A stretch of 13,255 nt of DNA, from contig JAAYJY010000311.1 in assembly GCA_012522705.1 (NCBI GenBank), positions 1-13,255 on the forward strand, read 5' to 3'. This stretch comes from Syntrophomonadaceae bacterium (GTDB taxonomy: Bacteria; Bacillota; Syntrophomonadia; Syntrophomonadales; Syntrophomonadaceae). Made by a program: the position numbers and the translations under genes. This document shows positions 7,662 to 13,132 of the stretch, piece by piece. The notes beneath the pieces are model-generated. The model did no database searches and had not been told where the DNA came from. It worked only from the letters and a program-made list of their open reading frames with translations. Positions within the stretch are counted from its first letter, which is position 1. Each line of letters opens with the position of its first letter.

Positions 7662-7981
7662 TGGGGGTGAAGGATATAGATTCCGACGTTCTGGGTAAAG
7701 TGGTCATATCCAAATCTGGCCGGGACATGGGCAAGGCGTTTGTGATAGTCGACGTTTTAAATGAACGGTACGTGATCATATGCGATGGGGACATACGTAA
7801 GATTGAGAATCCTAAGAAGAAGAACATAAGACACTTAAATTTAACATCGATGCAGGCCCAAGATGTATTGGAGTACTTGCGCAAGAGCGAAAAACCTCCC
7901 AATTATGTTATCAAGAAGAATATTAAACAGTTGATTGATAAAGACATAACCAACGGGGAAGGAGGTCTGGAGAATGGCTAA
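7661..7981 (+). CDS. KOW-domain (L14e-like) RNA-binding protein
   Basis: This is a small basic protein of up to 106 residues, related to the KOW-domain proteins found between map and infA in many Bacillota (B. subtilis ybzG is, from memory, the counterpart). The N-terminal half contains VLGKVVISKSGRDMGKAFVI (residues 10-29), a KOW-type motif, then VICDGDIRKIENPKKKNIRH-like basic text. The C-terminal half is lysine-rich and probably helical. KOW domains bind RNA, often in ribosome or transcription-elongation contexts, but no specific role is established to my knowledge. No clear ribosome binding site precedes GTG 7661 or the alternative GTG 7667, so translation may be coupled to map. The end overlaps infA by eight bases. 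Confidence 0.85.
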   Translation: MGVKDIDSDVLGKVVISKSGRDMGKAFVIVDVLNERYVIICDGDIRKIENPKKKNIRHLNLTSMQAQDVLEYLRKSEKPPNYVIKKNIKQLIDKDITNGEGGLENG

Positions 7982-8192
7982 AGATGACGTAATCGAGGTA
8001 GAGGGAAAAGTCTTGGAACCATTGCCTAACGCCATGTTTACGGTAGAAATGGAAAATGGCCATAAGGTCCTTGCCCATATCTCAGGGAAGATGAGAATGA
8101 ACTTTATCAGGATATTACCCGGTGATCGGGTCATGGTGGAACTATCGCCTTATGATTTGAACCGGGGCCGCATAACATATCGGTTCAAATAG
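7974..8192 (+). CDS. infA: Translation initiation factor IF-1
   Basis: IF-1 binds the 30S A-site during initiation and assists IF-2 and IF-3. The 72-residue product is the normal length and forms one S1/OB-fold domain. Conserved stretches are DVIEVEGKVLEPLPNAMF, the HKVLAHISGKMRMN block and GDRVMVELSPYDLNRGRITYR. The ATG lies seven bases after AAGGAGGT (7959-7966), which is inside the preceding KOW-protein gene. The start overlaps that gene by eight bases. Confidence 0.98.
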   Translation: MAKDDVIEVEGKVLEPLPNAMFTVEMENGHKVLAHISGKMRMNFIRILPGDRVMVELSPYDLNRGRITYRFK

Positions 8193-8226
8193 TTAAAGGT
8201 CAGCATCGAAAAAGGAGGACGAATCC

Positions 8227-8340
8227 ATGAAGGTGAGAGCATCGGTGAAAAAGATCTGTGATAAATGCAAGATAATCAAACGCAAGGGCAAGGTCACTAT
8301 CATTTGTGAAAATCCCAAGCATAAGCAAGTTCAAGGTTGA
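8227..8340 (+). CDS. rpmJ: 50S ribosomal protein L36, zinc-binding form
   Basis: L36 is the smallest 50S protein and stabilises the 23S rRNA core near the GTPase centre. The product is only 37 residues. It begins MKVRASVKKICDKCK and has the zinc-ribbon ligands Cys11, Cys14, Cys27 and His32, and it ends KHKQVQG as in the canonical form. The start is fixed by AAAGGAGG at 8211-8218, eight bases before the ATG. It lies between infA and rpsM, exactly where expected. Confidence 0.97.
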   Translation: MKVRASVKKICDKCKIIKRKGKVTIICENPKHKQVQG

Positions 8341-8363
8341 TTGCTTCAAGAAATCAATATAAT
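8337..8363 (+). promoter_or_regulatory. Candidate internal promoter upstream of rpsM
   Basis: The end of rpmJ and the 45-base gap before rpsM contain a perfect TATAAT at 8358-8363. A weak -35-like TTGATT lies at 8337-8342, with a 15-base spacer, which is shorter than ideal. The same TTGATT also pairs with AATCAA (8352-8357) as a six-base-pair, AT-rich hairpin around a nine-base loop. The site could add transcription of the alpha cluster (rpsM to rplQ). The TATAAT may also be chance in an AT-rich gap, so this is a weak call. Confidence 0.3.
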
Positions 8364-8385
8364 TTAACCAAAGGAAGTGATAGGT

Positions 8386-8754
8386 TTGGCAAGAATAGCT
8401 GGCGTTGATTTACCCCGCGATAAAAGAGTGGAGATATCCCTTACCTATATATTGGGCATTGGGAAAGCGTCATCGCAGAAGATTTTGGCAGAAGCAGGTA
8501 TAAATCCGGATACCAGAGTCAAAGATTTAACCGAGGAAGAAGTTGCCAGAATAAGGGCTATAATCGACAAGAATTTCGTAGTCGAAGGTGACCTCCGCCG
8601 CGATGTCAGTATGAACATCAAGCGGTTGATGGATCTGGGTTGCTACCGGGGCTTGCGCCATCGACGCGGGTTACCGGTCCGGGGGCAAAATACCAAGAAC
8701 AACGCGCGCACCCGTAAGGGACCCAAACGTACCGCGGGCGGCAAGAAGAAATAG
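8386..8754 (+). CDS. rpsM: 30S ribosomal protein S13
   Basis: S13 sits in the 30S head, bridges to L5 in the 50S subunit and reaches the P-site tRNA with its basic C-terminal tail. The 122-residue product starts MARIAGVDLPRDKRVEISL. It has the TYILGIGKASSQKIL helix-two-turn-helix segment, the LRRDVSMNIKRLMDLGCYRG block and the tail RHRRGLPVRGQNTKNNARTR, ending in lysines. TTG 8386 is preferred because it gives the family N-terminus and lies five bases after AAGGAAGTGA (8371-8380). A GTG at 8377 is in frame but falls within that binding site. Confidence 0.97.
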   Translation: MARIAGVDLPRDKRVEISLTYILGIGKASSQKILAEAGINPDTRVKDLTEEEVARIRAIIDKNFVVEGDLRRDVSMNIKRLMDLGCYRGLRHRRGLPVRGQNTKNNARTRKGPKRTAGGKKK

Positions 8755-8770
8755 TTAAGGGGGATTGTAA

Positions 8771-9166
8771 GTGGCAAAAAGAACAGCAACCGCCAGGGTC
8801 AAGAGGCGGGTAAAGAAGAATATCGCTGAAGGAATTGCTCATATTAAATCGACATTTAATAATACAATAATTTCAATTACCGATAGACACGGGAATGCCA
8901 TATCCTGGGCAAGCGCAGGAACGGTGGGCTTTAAGGGTTCGCGCAAGAGTACTCCTTATGCGGCCCAACAAGCCGCGGAGAACGCTGCCCGGGCAGCCAT
9001 GGAGCACGGATTGCGGGAAGTAGAATGTTATGTGAAGGGACCGGGAGCTGGACGCGAAGCAGCCATAAGGTCTTTACAGGCAGCAGGGTTGGAAGTCAGC
9101 GTCATTAAGGATGTTACCCCTATTCCCCACAACGGATGCAGACCGCCTAAGAGAAGAAGAGTTTAA
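8771..9166 (+). CDS. rpsK: 30S ribosomal protein S11
   Basis: S11 lies on the 30S platform and helps form the E-site and mRNA exit channel. The 131-residue product has a basic leader, then GIAHIKSTFNNTIISITDRHG, the GFKGSRKSTPYAAQQAAENA helix region and the VKGPGAGREAAIRSLQAAGL motif. The C-terminus HNGCRPPKRRRV is nearly invariant in bacteria. Its Asn-Gly step is the site of the isoaspartate reported in E. coli S11. The GTG start follows AAGGGGGA a few bases upstream. Confidence 0.98.
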   Translation: MAKRTATARVKRRVKKNIAEGIAHIKSTFNNTIISITDRHGNAISWASAGTVGFKGSRKSTPYAAQQAAENAARAAMEHGLREVECYVKGPGAGREAAIRSLQAAGLEVSVIKDVTPIPHNGCRPPKRRRV

Positions 9167-9181
9167 GGAGGTAAATGTTTA

Positions 9182-9811
9182 GTGGCAAGATATACTGATG
9201 CTGTTTGTCGCCAATGTAGGCGGGAAGGGGAAAAGCTGTTCCTCAAGGGAGACAGGTGCTATTCGGAAAAATGCGCAGTCCAGAAGAGGGCTTTCGTGCC
9301 CGGCCAGCATGGACAAAGGCGCCGCCAGAAAAGCAGCGAATACGGACTGCAGCTGCGAGAAAAGCAGAAGACTAAGCGGATCTATGGGGTATTGGAGAAG
9401 CAATTCCGCAATTATTTTAAGAAAGCCGAGCGCCAAAAAGGCATCGCTGGCGAGAACCTGCTCATACTCTTGGAAAGACGTCTGGACAATGTGGTGTTTC
9501 GGATGGGATTCGCTTCTTCCCGCAAAGAAGGACGCCAGTTGGTAACTCATGGCCATTTCACCATAAACGGCAAGAAGGCCAATATCGCATCAATGCTGGT
9601 ATCTGTAGGCGACACTATTCAAATCAAGCCAGGTAGTTCAGAATCCCCTAAATTCCAGGAACTTAAGGCGGCGGGAGCCTACAAGACCCCCCCGGAGTGG
9701 CTGGAGGTTGATATGGAGAATTTAACGGGCAGGGTTGTGGCCTTCCCGATCAGAGAGAATGTGGATACAGCCGTAAACGAGCAGTTAATCGTAGAACTGT
9801 ACTCCAGATAA
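9182..9811 (+). CDS. rpsD: 30S ribosomal protein S4, cysteine-containing form
   Basis: S4 is a primary 16S rRNA binding protein that nucleates 30S assembly and influences decoding accuracy. The 209-residue product has an N-terminal domain with Cys9, Cys12, Cys26 and Cys31. This is the zinc-binding pattern of Thermus S4, lacking in E. coli S4. It is followed by the RRQKSSEYGLQLREKQK segment and the S4 RNA-binding domain (about residues 98-160, with LERRLDNVVFRMGFASSRKE and HGHFTINGKK). The GTG start lies ten bases after AAGGAGG (9165-9171). Unlike in B. subtilis, where rpsD is separate, it is inside the alpha cluster here, as in E. coli and many clostridia. Confidence 0.97.
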   Translation: MARYTDAVCRQCRREGEKLFLKGDRCYSEKCAVQKRAFVPGQHGQRRRQKSSEYGLQLREKQKTKRIYGVLEKQFRNYFKKAERQKGIAGENLLILLERRLDNVVFRMGFASSRKEGRQLVTHGHFTINGKKANIASMLVSVGDTIQIKPGSSESPKFQELKAAGAYKTPPEWLEVDMENLTGRVVAFPIRENVDTAVNEQLIVELYSR

Positions 9812-9857
9812 GATACCAACTCCAATAAACCTCTAAGGATAAAAGGAGGGGAAAAAC

Positions 9858-10808
9858 ATGCTCGAGATGGAAAAACCCCGTATAGAGTGTACGGAAAAAG
9901 AACCCGAGACCAATTATGCCAGATTCGTGATTGAACCGTTGGAGCGTGGTTATGGAACTACGCTGGGTAATTCCCTGCGCCGGGTGCTGCTGTCTTCCCT
10001 GCCGGGGGCGGCGGTTACCTCCATAAAGATCGATGGTGTTTTGCATGAGTTCTCCACAATCCCCGGGGTGCTTGAGGACACCACGGAGATGATACTTAAT
10101 ATTAAACAGATGGTATTGCGCTATGATGGCAATGAGAACAAAATCATCCGCATTGAACAAAAGGGTCCCAAAGCCATTACAGCGGCCGATATCACACCAG
10201 ATGCCGAGGTGGAGATACTTAACCCGGACCTGCATATAGCAACTCTGGATGAAGATGGCCAACTTGAGATAGAGATGACAGTAGAAAGGGGCCGGGGCTA
10301 TGTAAGCGCCGACCAACAACCCCAGAAAAATGCTGATATTGTGGGACTGATCCCGATTGATTCTATATATACACCGGTAAATAAAGTCAATTACACCATA
10401 GAGGATACCCGGGTAGGCAAAAGGACCGATTATGACAAGCTGATCCTTGAGATTTGGACCAACGGCAGCATCCGGCCCGAAGAGGCTTTGAGCCTATCTT
10501 CCCAGATCCTGATCGAATATCTGAGACTCTTTACCGAGATCGACGATACTTACTCAGAGGTCGAGATTCTAGTAGAAAAGGAAGAGGAGAAAAAGGACAA
10601 GATTCTGGAGATGTCCATCGAAGAACTGGAACTATCGGTGCGGGCTTCCAATGGCTTGAAGCGAGCGAGTATCAATACCGTAGGCGACCTGATTGAAAAA
10701 ACCAGGGAAGAGATGAGCAAAATCAGAAATCTGGGCCAGAAATCTTTGGAAGAGATAGAGAAGAAGCTTAAAGAACTAGACTTGACCTTCAAGAAATCAG
10801 AGGAATAA
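9858..10808 (+). CDS. rpoA: DNA-directed RNA polymerase subunit alpha
   Basis: The alpha subunit dimerises to scaffold RNA polymerase assembly and contacts promoter DNA and activators. The 316-residue product has an N-terminal assembly domain (about 1-230) with FVIEPLERGYGTTLGNSLRR at 23-42. An acidic and lysine-rich linker follows at about 236-252. The C-terminal domain (about 253-312) has DNA-contact residues Arg262, Asn265 and Lys268 in VRASNGLK and the NLGQKSLEEI helix at 291-300. The ATG is eight bases after AGGAGG (9844-9849). The 46-base gap from rpsD is among the larger ones in this cluster but holds no clear promoter. Confidence 0.99.
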   Translation: MLEMEKPRIECTEKEPETNYARFVIEPLERGYGTTLGNSLRRVLLSSLPGAAVTSIKIDGVLHEFSTIPGVLEDTTEMILNIKQMVLRYDGNENKIIRIEQKGPKAITAADITPDAEVEILNPDLHIATLDEDGQLEIEMTVERGRGYVSADQQPQKNADIVGLIPIDSIYTPVNKVNYTIEDTRVGKRTDYDKLILEIWTNGSIRPEEALSLSSQILIEYLRLFTEIDDTYSEVEILVEKEEEKKDKILEMSIEELELSVRASNGLKRASINTVGDLIEKTREEMSKIRNLGQKSLEEIEKKLKELDLTFKKSEE

Positions 10809-10824
10809 GAAAGGAGGGTTTTCC

Positions 10825-11166
10825 TTGGGTTACCGCAGATTAGGTTTCAGGAGCGACCATCGCCGTTCTGTGCTGAGAAACTCAGTGACATCGTTGCTGG
10901 AACATGAGAAAATAACCACGACCGAGACCAGAGCCAAGGAAATCAGCAGTATAGCCGATAAGATGATTACCCTGGCTAAAAAGGGTGACCTGCATTCCCG
11001 CCGCCAGGCCAATTCCTACCTGCTCAAGGATGCGGTGGTATACAAGTTGTTTTCTACTTACTCCGAGCGCTATAAGGAACGTAACGGAGGGTATACCCGA
11101 ATTATTAAGACGGGAGCGCGTAAGGGAGATGGGGCGCCCATGGCAGTCATTGAACTGGTGGATTAA
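10825..11166 (+). CDS. rplQ: 50S ribosomal protein L17
   Basis: L17 is a bacterial 50S protein near the polypeptide exit tunnel. The 113-residue product is the short Gram-positive form. It starts GYRRLGFRSDHRRSVLRNSV, has the EHEKITTTETRAKEISSIAD segment, and ends with the GGYTRIIKTGARKGDGAPMAVIELV block. The TTG start follows AAGGAGGG (10811-10818). It is the last gene of the alpha cluster and is followed by a hairpin that probably terminates the long transcript. Confidence 0.97.
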   Translation: MGYRRLGFRSDHRRSVLRNSVTSLLEHEKITTTETRAKEISSIADKMITLAKKGDLHSRRQANSYLLKDAVVYKLFSTYSERYKERNGGYTRIIKTGARKGDGAPMAVIELVD

Positions 11167-11210
11167 AGCCGGGGGCGATGGCGACAAAACTATTGTGCAC
11201 GGTAAAGTTC

Positions 11211-11238
11211 GGGAGGATTGATATCCTCCCCGTCTTTT
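11211..11238 (+). terminator. Probable Rho-independent terminator after rplQ
   Basis: GGGAGGAT (11211-11218) pairs perfectly with ATCCTCCC (11223-11230) around a TGAT loop. It is followed by CGTCTTTT, a short and interrupted T-run. It lies 45 bases after the rplQ stop, where the ribosomal protein transcript would end. The weak T-run means termination may be partial, letting some transcription continue into truA. The surrounding stretch 11167-11337 shows no other feature I can support. Confidence 0.6.
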
Positions 11239-11337
11239 GTGAGGTTTTTAAAATCCGAGCGCGATGGATTGGAGCCTTTCGGAGCGAACCGCAGTTCTAA
11301 AAACCGATACGTTTCAGTCAGGATGGATAAGTCGCGT

Positions 11338-12087
11338 ATGATCAGGATTAAGATGGTAATTGAATATGACGGGACTAGTTATCATGGATTTCAAAGGCAA
11401 GAGAAGGCGCATACCATCCAGGCAGAGATGGAGAAACAGATAGAACGGCTTACCGGAAAGAAAACCACTGTCTGCGCAGCGGGGCGCACCGATGCAGGCG
11501 TGCACGCTCGCGGACAGGTGGTAGCTTTTGATACCACGGCGACCATTCCCGCTATCAGATGGACACCGGCCCTAAACGCCTTTTTGCCCTCGGATATCAG
11601 GATACTGGAGAGTGTCGAAGTGAGCAGGGATTTTCATCCCCAATTCCAAGCAGTCAGCAAGCACTATTCTTATTATCTATACAGGGAGAAGAACGGGCAG
11701 GTTTTTTACCGCAATCATGCTTTGTGCACCACTGAATCATTGCAATTGGAGGCAATGCGGGAAGCCTGCCACCATATAATAGGAAGATACAATTTCCTCG
11801 CCTTCTGCGCACGAGGCTCTACTGCCAAGACATTTGAACGTACGGTGCGGCAATGCTGCCTGGCCGCACGGGGGCCTTTCCTGCGTTTGGATATTGAGGC
11901 CGATGGTTTCCTATACAATATGGTCAGGATAGTGATGGGCACCCTTTTGCAGGTGGGGCGTGGTAAAATAGTTGCCACCGATATCCCCGAAATTATCCGA
12001 TCCCGGGACAGGGCTCGGGCCGGTCCGACTGTTCCTCCGCAAGGACTTTATTTGGCTTCGGTTAAATACCCATCAGGACCGGACTAA
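11338..12087 (+). CDS. truA: tRNA pseudouridine(38-40) synthase TruA
   Basis: TruA converts uridines 38 to 40 in the anticodon arm of many tRNAs to pseudouridine. The 249-residue product has the N-terminal EYDGTSYHGFQRQ motif and the catalytic Asp52 in GRTDAGVHARGQV. It also has a YYLYRE strand region and the family motif FLYNMVRIVMGTLLQVGRG near the end. I chose ATG 11338 (MIRIKMVIEYDG), which matches the usual N-terminus and length. Longer in-frame forms run up to a TTG at 11218, inside the terminator hairpin, and contain unconserved residues. The ribosome binding site is weak (GGATGG), so lower expression than that of the ribosomal proteins is likely. No promoter of its own is clear. Confidence 0.93.
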   Translation: MIRIKMVIEYDGTSYHGFQRQEKAHTIQAEMEKQIERLTGKKTTVCAAGRTDAGVHARGQVVAFDTTATIPAIRWTPALNAFLPSDIRILESVEVSRDFHPQFQAVSKHYSYYLYREKNGQVFYRNHALCTTESLQLEAMREACHHIIGRYNFLAFCARGSTAKTFERTVRQCCLAARGPFLRLDIEADGFLYNMVRIVMGTLLQVGRGKIVATDIPEIIRSRDRARAGPTVPPQGLYLASVKYPSGPD

Positions 12088-12112
12088 TCTTTGCGAAAGC
12101 AGGGCAGTTTTC

Positions 12113-12142
12113 TTGACAAATTACTGTGGACATAGATAAAAT
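12113..12142 (+). promoter_or_regulatory. Sigma-A-type promoter for rplM-rpsI
   Basis: A perfect -35 box TTGACA (12113-12118) is followed after 18 bases by TAAAAT (12137-12142), which matches five of six -10 consensus positions. It lies in the gap between truA and rplM, just upstream of the structured leader. Transcription would start at about 12149-12151 and give a leader of roughly 100 bases. This is the best promoter in the window. Confidence 0.75.
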
Positions 12143-12153
12143 TAAAAGGTAGT

Positions 12154-12205
12154 CTCTAAACGGCTGTTTGCCTCCTGCCCCGTTGGTGAATACCATGATT
12201 TAGAG
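12154..12205 (+). ncRNA. Probable ribosomal protein L13 leader
   Basis: The 5' untranslated region of rplM can fold into a compact structure. CTCTAAA (12154-12160) pairs with TTTAGAG (12199-12205) as a closing stem. Inside it, AACGG (12159-12163) can pair with CCGTT (12180-12184), competing for two bases with the closing stem. TGGT (12184-12187) pairs with ACCA (12192-12195) around GAAT. Position and size fit the L13 leader known in Bacillota, thought to let L13 control its own operon. I assign it by position and folding only, not by a covariance-model match. The structure ends 34 bases before the rplM ribosome binding site. Confidence 0.6.
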
Positions 12206-12251
12206 CGCGCTTCAGTTATAGATCCAGCCACGAAATACAGGAGGGAAAATT

Positions 12252-12686
12252 GTGAAATCATTTATGGCAAAACCAGCGGAGATCGACCGCAAGTGGTATG
12301 TGATAGATGCAAACGGACAGACGCTGGGAAGATTGGCTTCGGAAGTAGCCGCGATCTTGAGAGGCAAACATAAACCTATTTATACGCCCCATGTGGATAC
12401 CGGAGATTTTGTAATCGTAATAAACGCCTCCAAAATAAGGCTTACCGGCAACAAGCTGGTTGACAAGAAAATGCGCTGGCATACAGGTTATCCTGGCGGT
12501 TTGAAAGAGATAGACTATGGTAGCCTGATACAGAAGAAACCGGAGAAAATAATTGAAGCAGCCATCAAAGGGATGCTCCCTCACAACCGTTTGGGGGCAG
12601 CCATGTATAAGAAACTTAAGGTATACCGGGGGAGCGAACACCCTCATCAAGCCCAAAGACCCGAATTGCGGGAATTGAGAGGTTAG
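12252..12686 (+). CDS. rplM: 50S ribosomal protein L13
   Basis: L13 is an early-assembly 50S protein that binds 23S rRNA. The 144-residue product shows the family pattern KSFMAKPAEIDRKWYVIDA, then GQTLGRLASEVAAILRGKHK, then the DTGDFVIVINASKIRLTGNK block. The C-terminal half has the conserved KGMLPHNRLG motif and the YRGSEHPHQAQRPE end. The GTG start lies six bases after AGGAGGG (12239-12245). It is the first gene of a two-gene unit with its own promoter and structured leader, which suggests autoregulation. Confidence 0.97.
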   Translation: MKSFMAKPAEIDRKWYVIDANGQTLGRLASEVAAILRGKHKPIYTPHVDTGDFVIVINASKIRLTGNKLVDKKMRWHTGYPGGLKEIDYGSLIQKKPEKIIEAAIKGMLPHNRLGAAMYKKLKVYRGSEHPHQAQRPELRELRG

Positions 12687-12696
12687 GAGGAACGAT

Positions 12697-13092
12697 ATGG
12701 CTACCAATGCACAATATTGGGGAACGGGAAGAAGGAAAAAGGCTATAGCCCGGGTGAGACTGGTACCCGGCAACGGAAACATAACCATCAATGACAGGAG
12801 TTTCGAGAATTTCTTTCCCAACAAGACCAGCCGTCTGATTGTTTTACAGCCCATGGAACTGACCGACCAAGCAGGTAGGTTTGACATCATCTGCCGGGTA
12901 GGCGGTGGCGGGGTTACCGGACAGGCTGGAGCCATACGACTGGGTATCGCCCGGGCGCTCATCAAAGCCAATACCGAATTGCGTCCCAGTCTGAAAAGGG
13001 CCGGGTTCCTGACCAGAGATCCGCGTATGACGGAAAGAAAGAAGTACGGTCTGCATAAAGCCCGCAAAGCCCCGCAGTATTCGAAACGCTAA
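12697..13092 (+). CDS. rpsI: 30S ribosomal protein S9
   Basis: S9 sits in the 30S head, and its conserved C-terminal tail reaches into the P-site to touch tRNA. The 131-residue product has the N-terminal YWGTGRRKKAIARVRLVPGN block and the GGGVTGQAGAIRLGIARALI motif. It also has LTRDPRMTERKKYG and the invariant ending APQYSKR, whose last arginine contacts P-site tRNA. The ATG follows AGGAGG at 12685-12690, which overlaps the rplM stop. The gene is intact and is followed by a strong terminator. Confidence 0.98.
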   Translation: MATNAQYWGTGRRKKAIARVRLVPGNGNITINDRSFENFFPNKTSRLIVLQPMELTDQAGRFDIICRVGGGGVTGQAGAIRLGIARALIKANTELRPSLKRAGFLTRDPRMTERKKYGLHKARKAPQYSKR

Positions 13093-13101
13093 TTGGCTAC
13101 T

Positions 13102-13127
13102 AAAGCCCCTCGACAGAGGGGCTTTTT
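13102..13127 (+). terminator. Rho-independent terminator of rplM-rpsI
   Basis: AAAGCCCCTC (13102-13111) pairs perfectly with GAGGGGCTTT (13116-13125) around GACA, and the run TTTTT spans 13123-13127. It begins nine bases after the rpsI stop. This is the strongest terminator in the window, and the group II intron-like sequence begins five bases further on. Confidence 0.93.
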
Positions 13128-13132
13128 GTGTG

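Noticed and set aside
9198..9545. Plus-strand open frame of 115 codons inside rpsD
   Set aside because: It is an alternate frame fully inside the S4 gene. Its cysteine and arginine content is explained by the overlapping S4 codons.
11240..11254. TAAAAT at 11249-11254 as a promoter for truA
   Set aside because: No -35-like sequence lies at the right distance. That position is occupied by the 3' arm of the terminator hairpin (CTCCCC).
11218..11337. A 40-residue N-terminal extension of TruA beginning at a TTG
   Set aside because: The TTG overlaps the terminator hairpin loop, the extra residues are not typical of TruA, and ATG 11338 gives the usual family start and length.
12088..12112. CTTTGCGAAAG as a terminator after truA
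   Set aside because: The stem is only four base pairs with a three-base loop, and the following T-run is short and displaced. It is not a convincing terminator.
12258..13067. Long antisense open frame of 269 codons opposite rplM and rpsI
   Set aside because: It lies wholly opposite two clearly conserved ribosomal protein genes and their ribosome binding site, and shows no recognisable domain. It is a shadow of the coding strand.
1..13132. Possible new defence, CRISPR or biosynthetic system
   Set aside because: Every gene is assigned to a known core family except the KOW protein. I saw no repeat arrays, tRNA or rRNA genes, or unassigned gene-sized gaps; the longest non-coding gap is about 171 bases.
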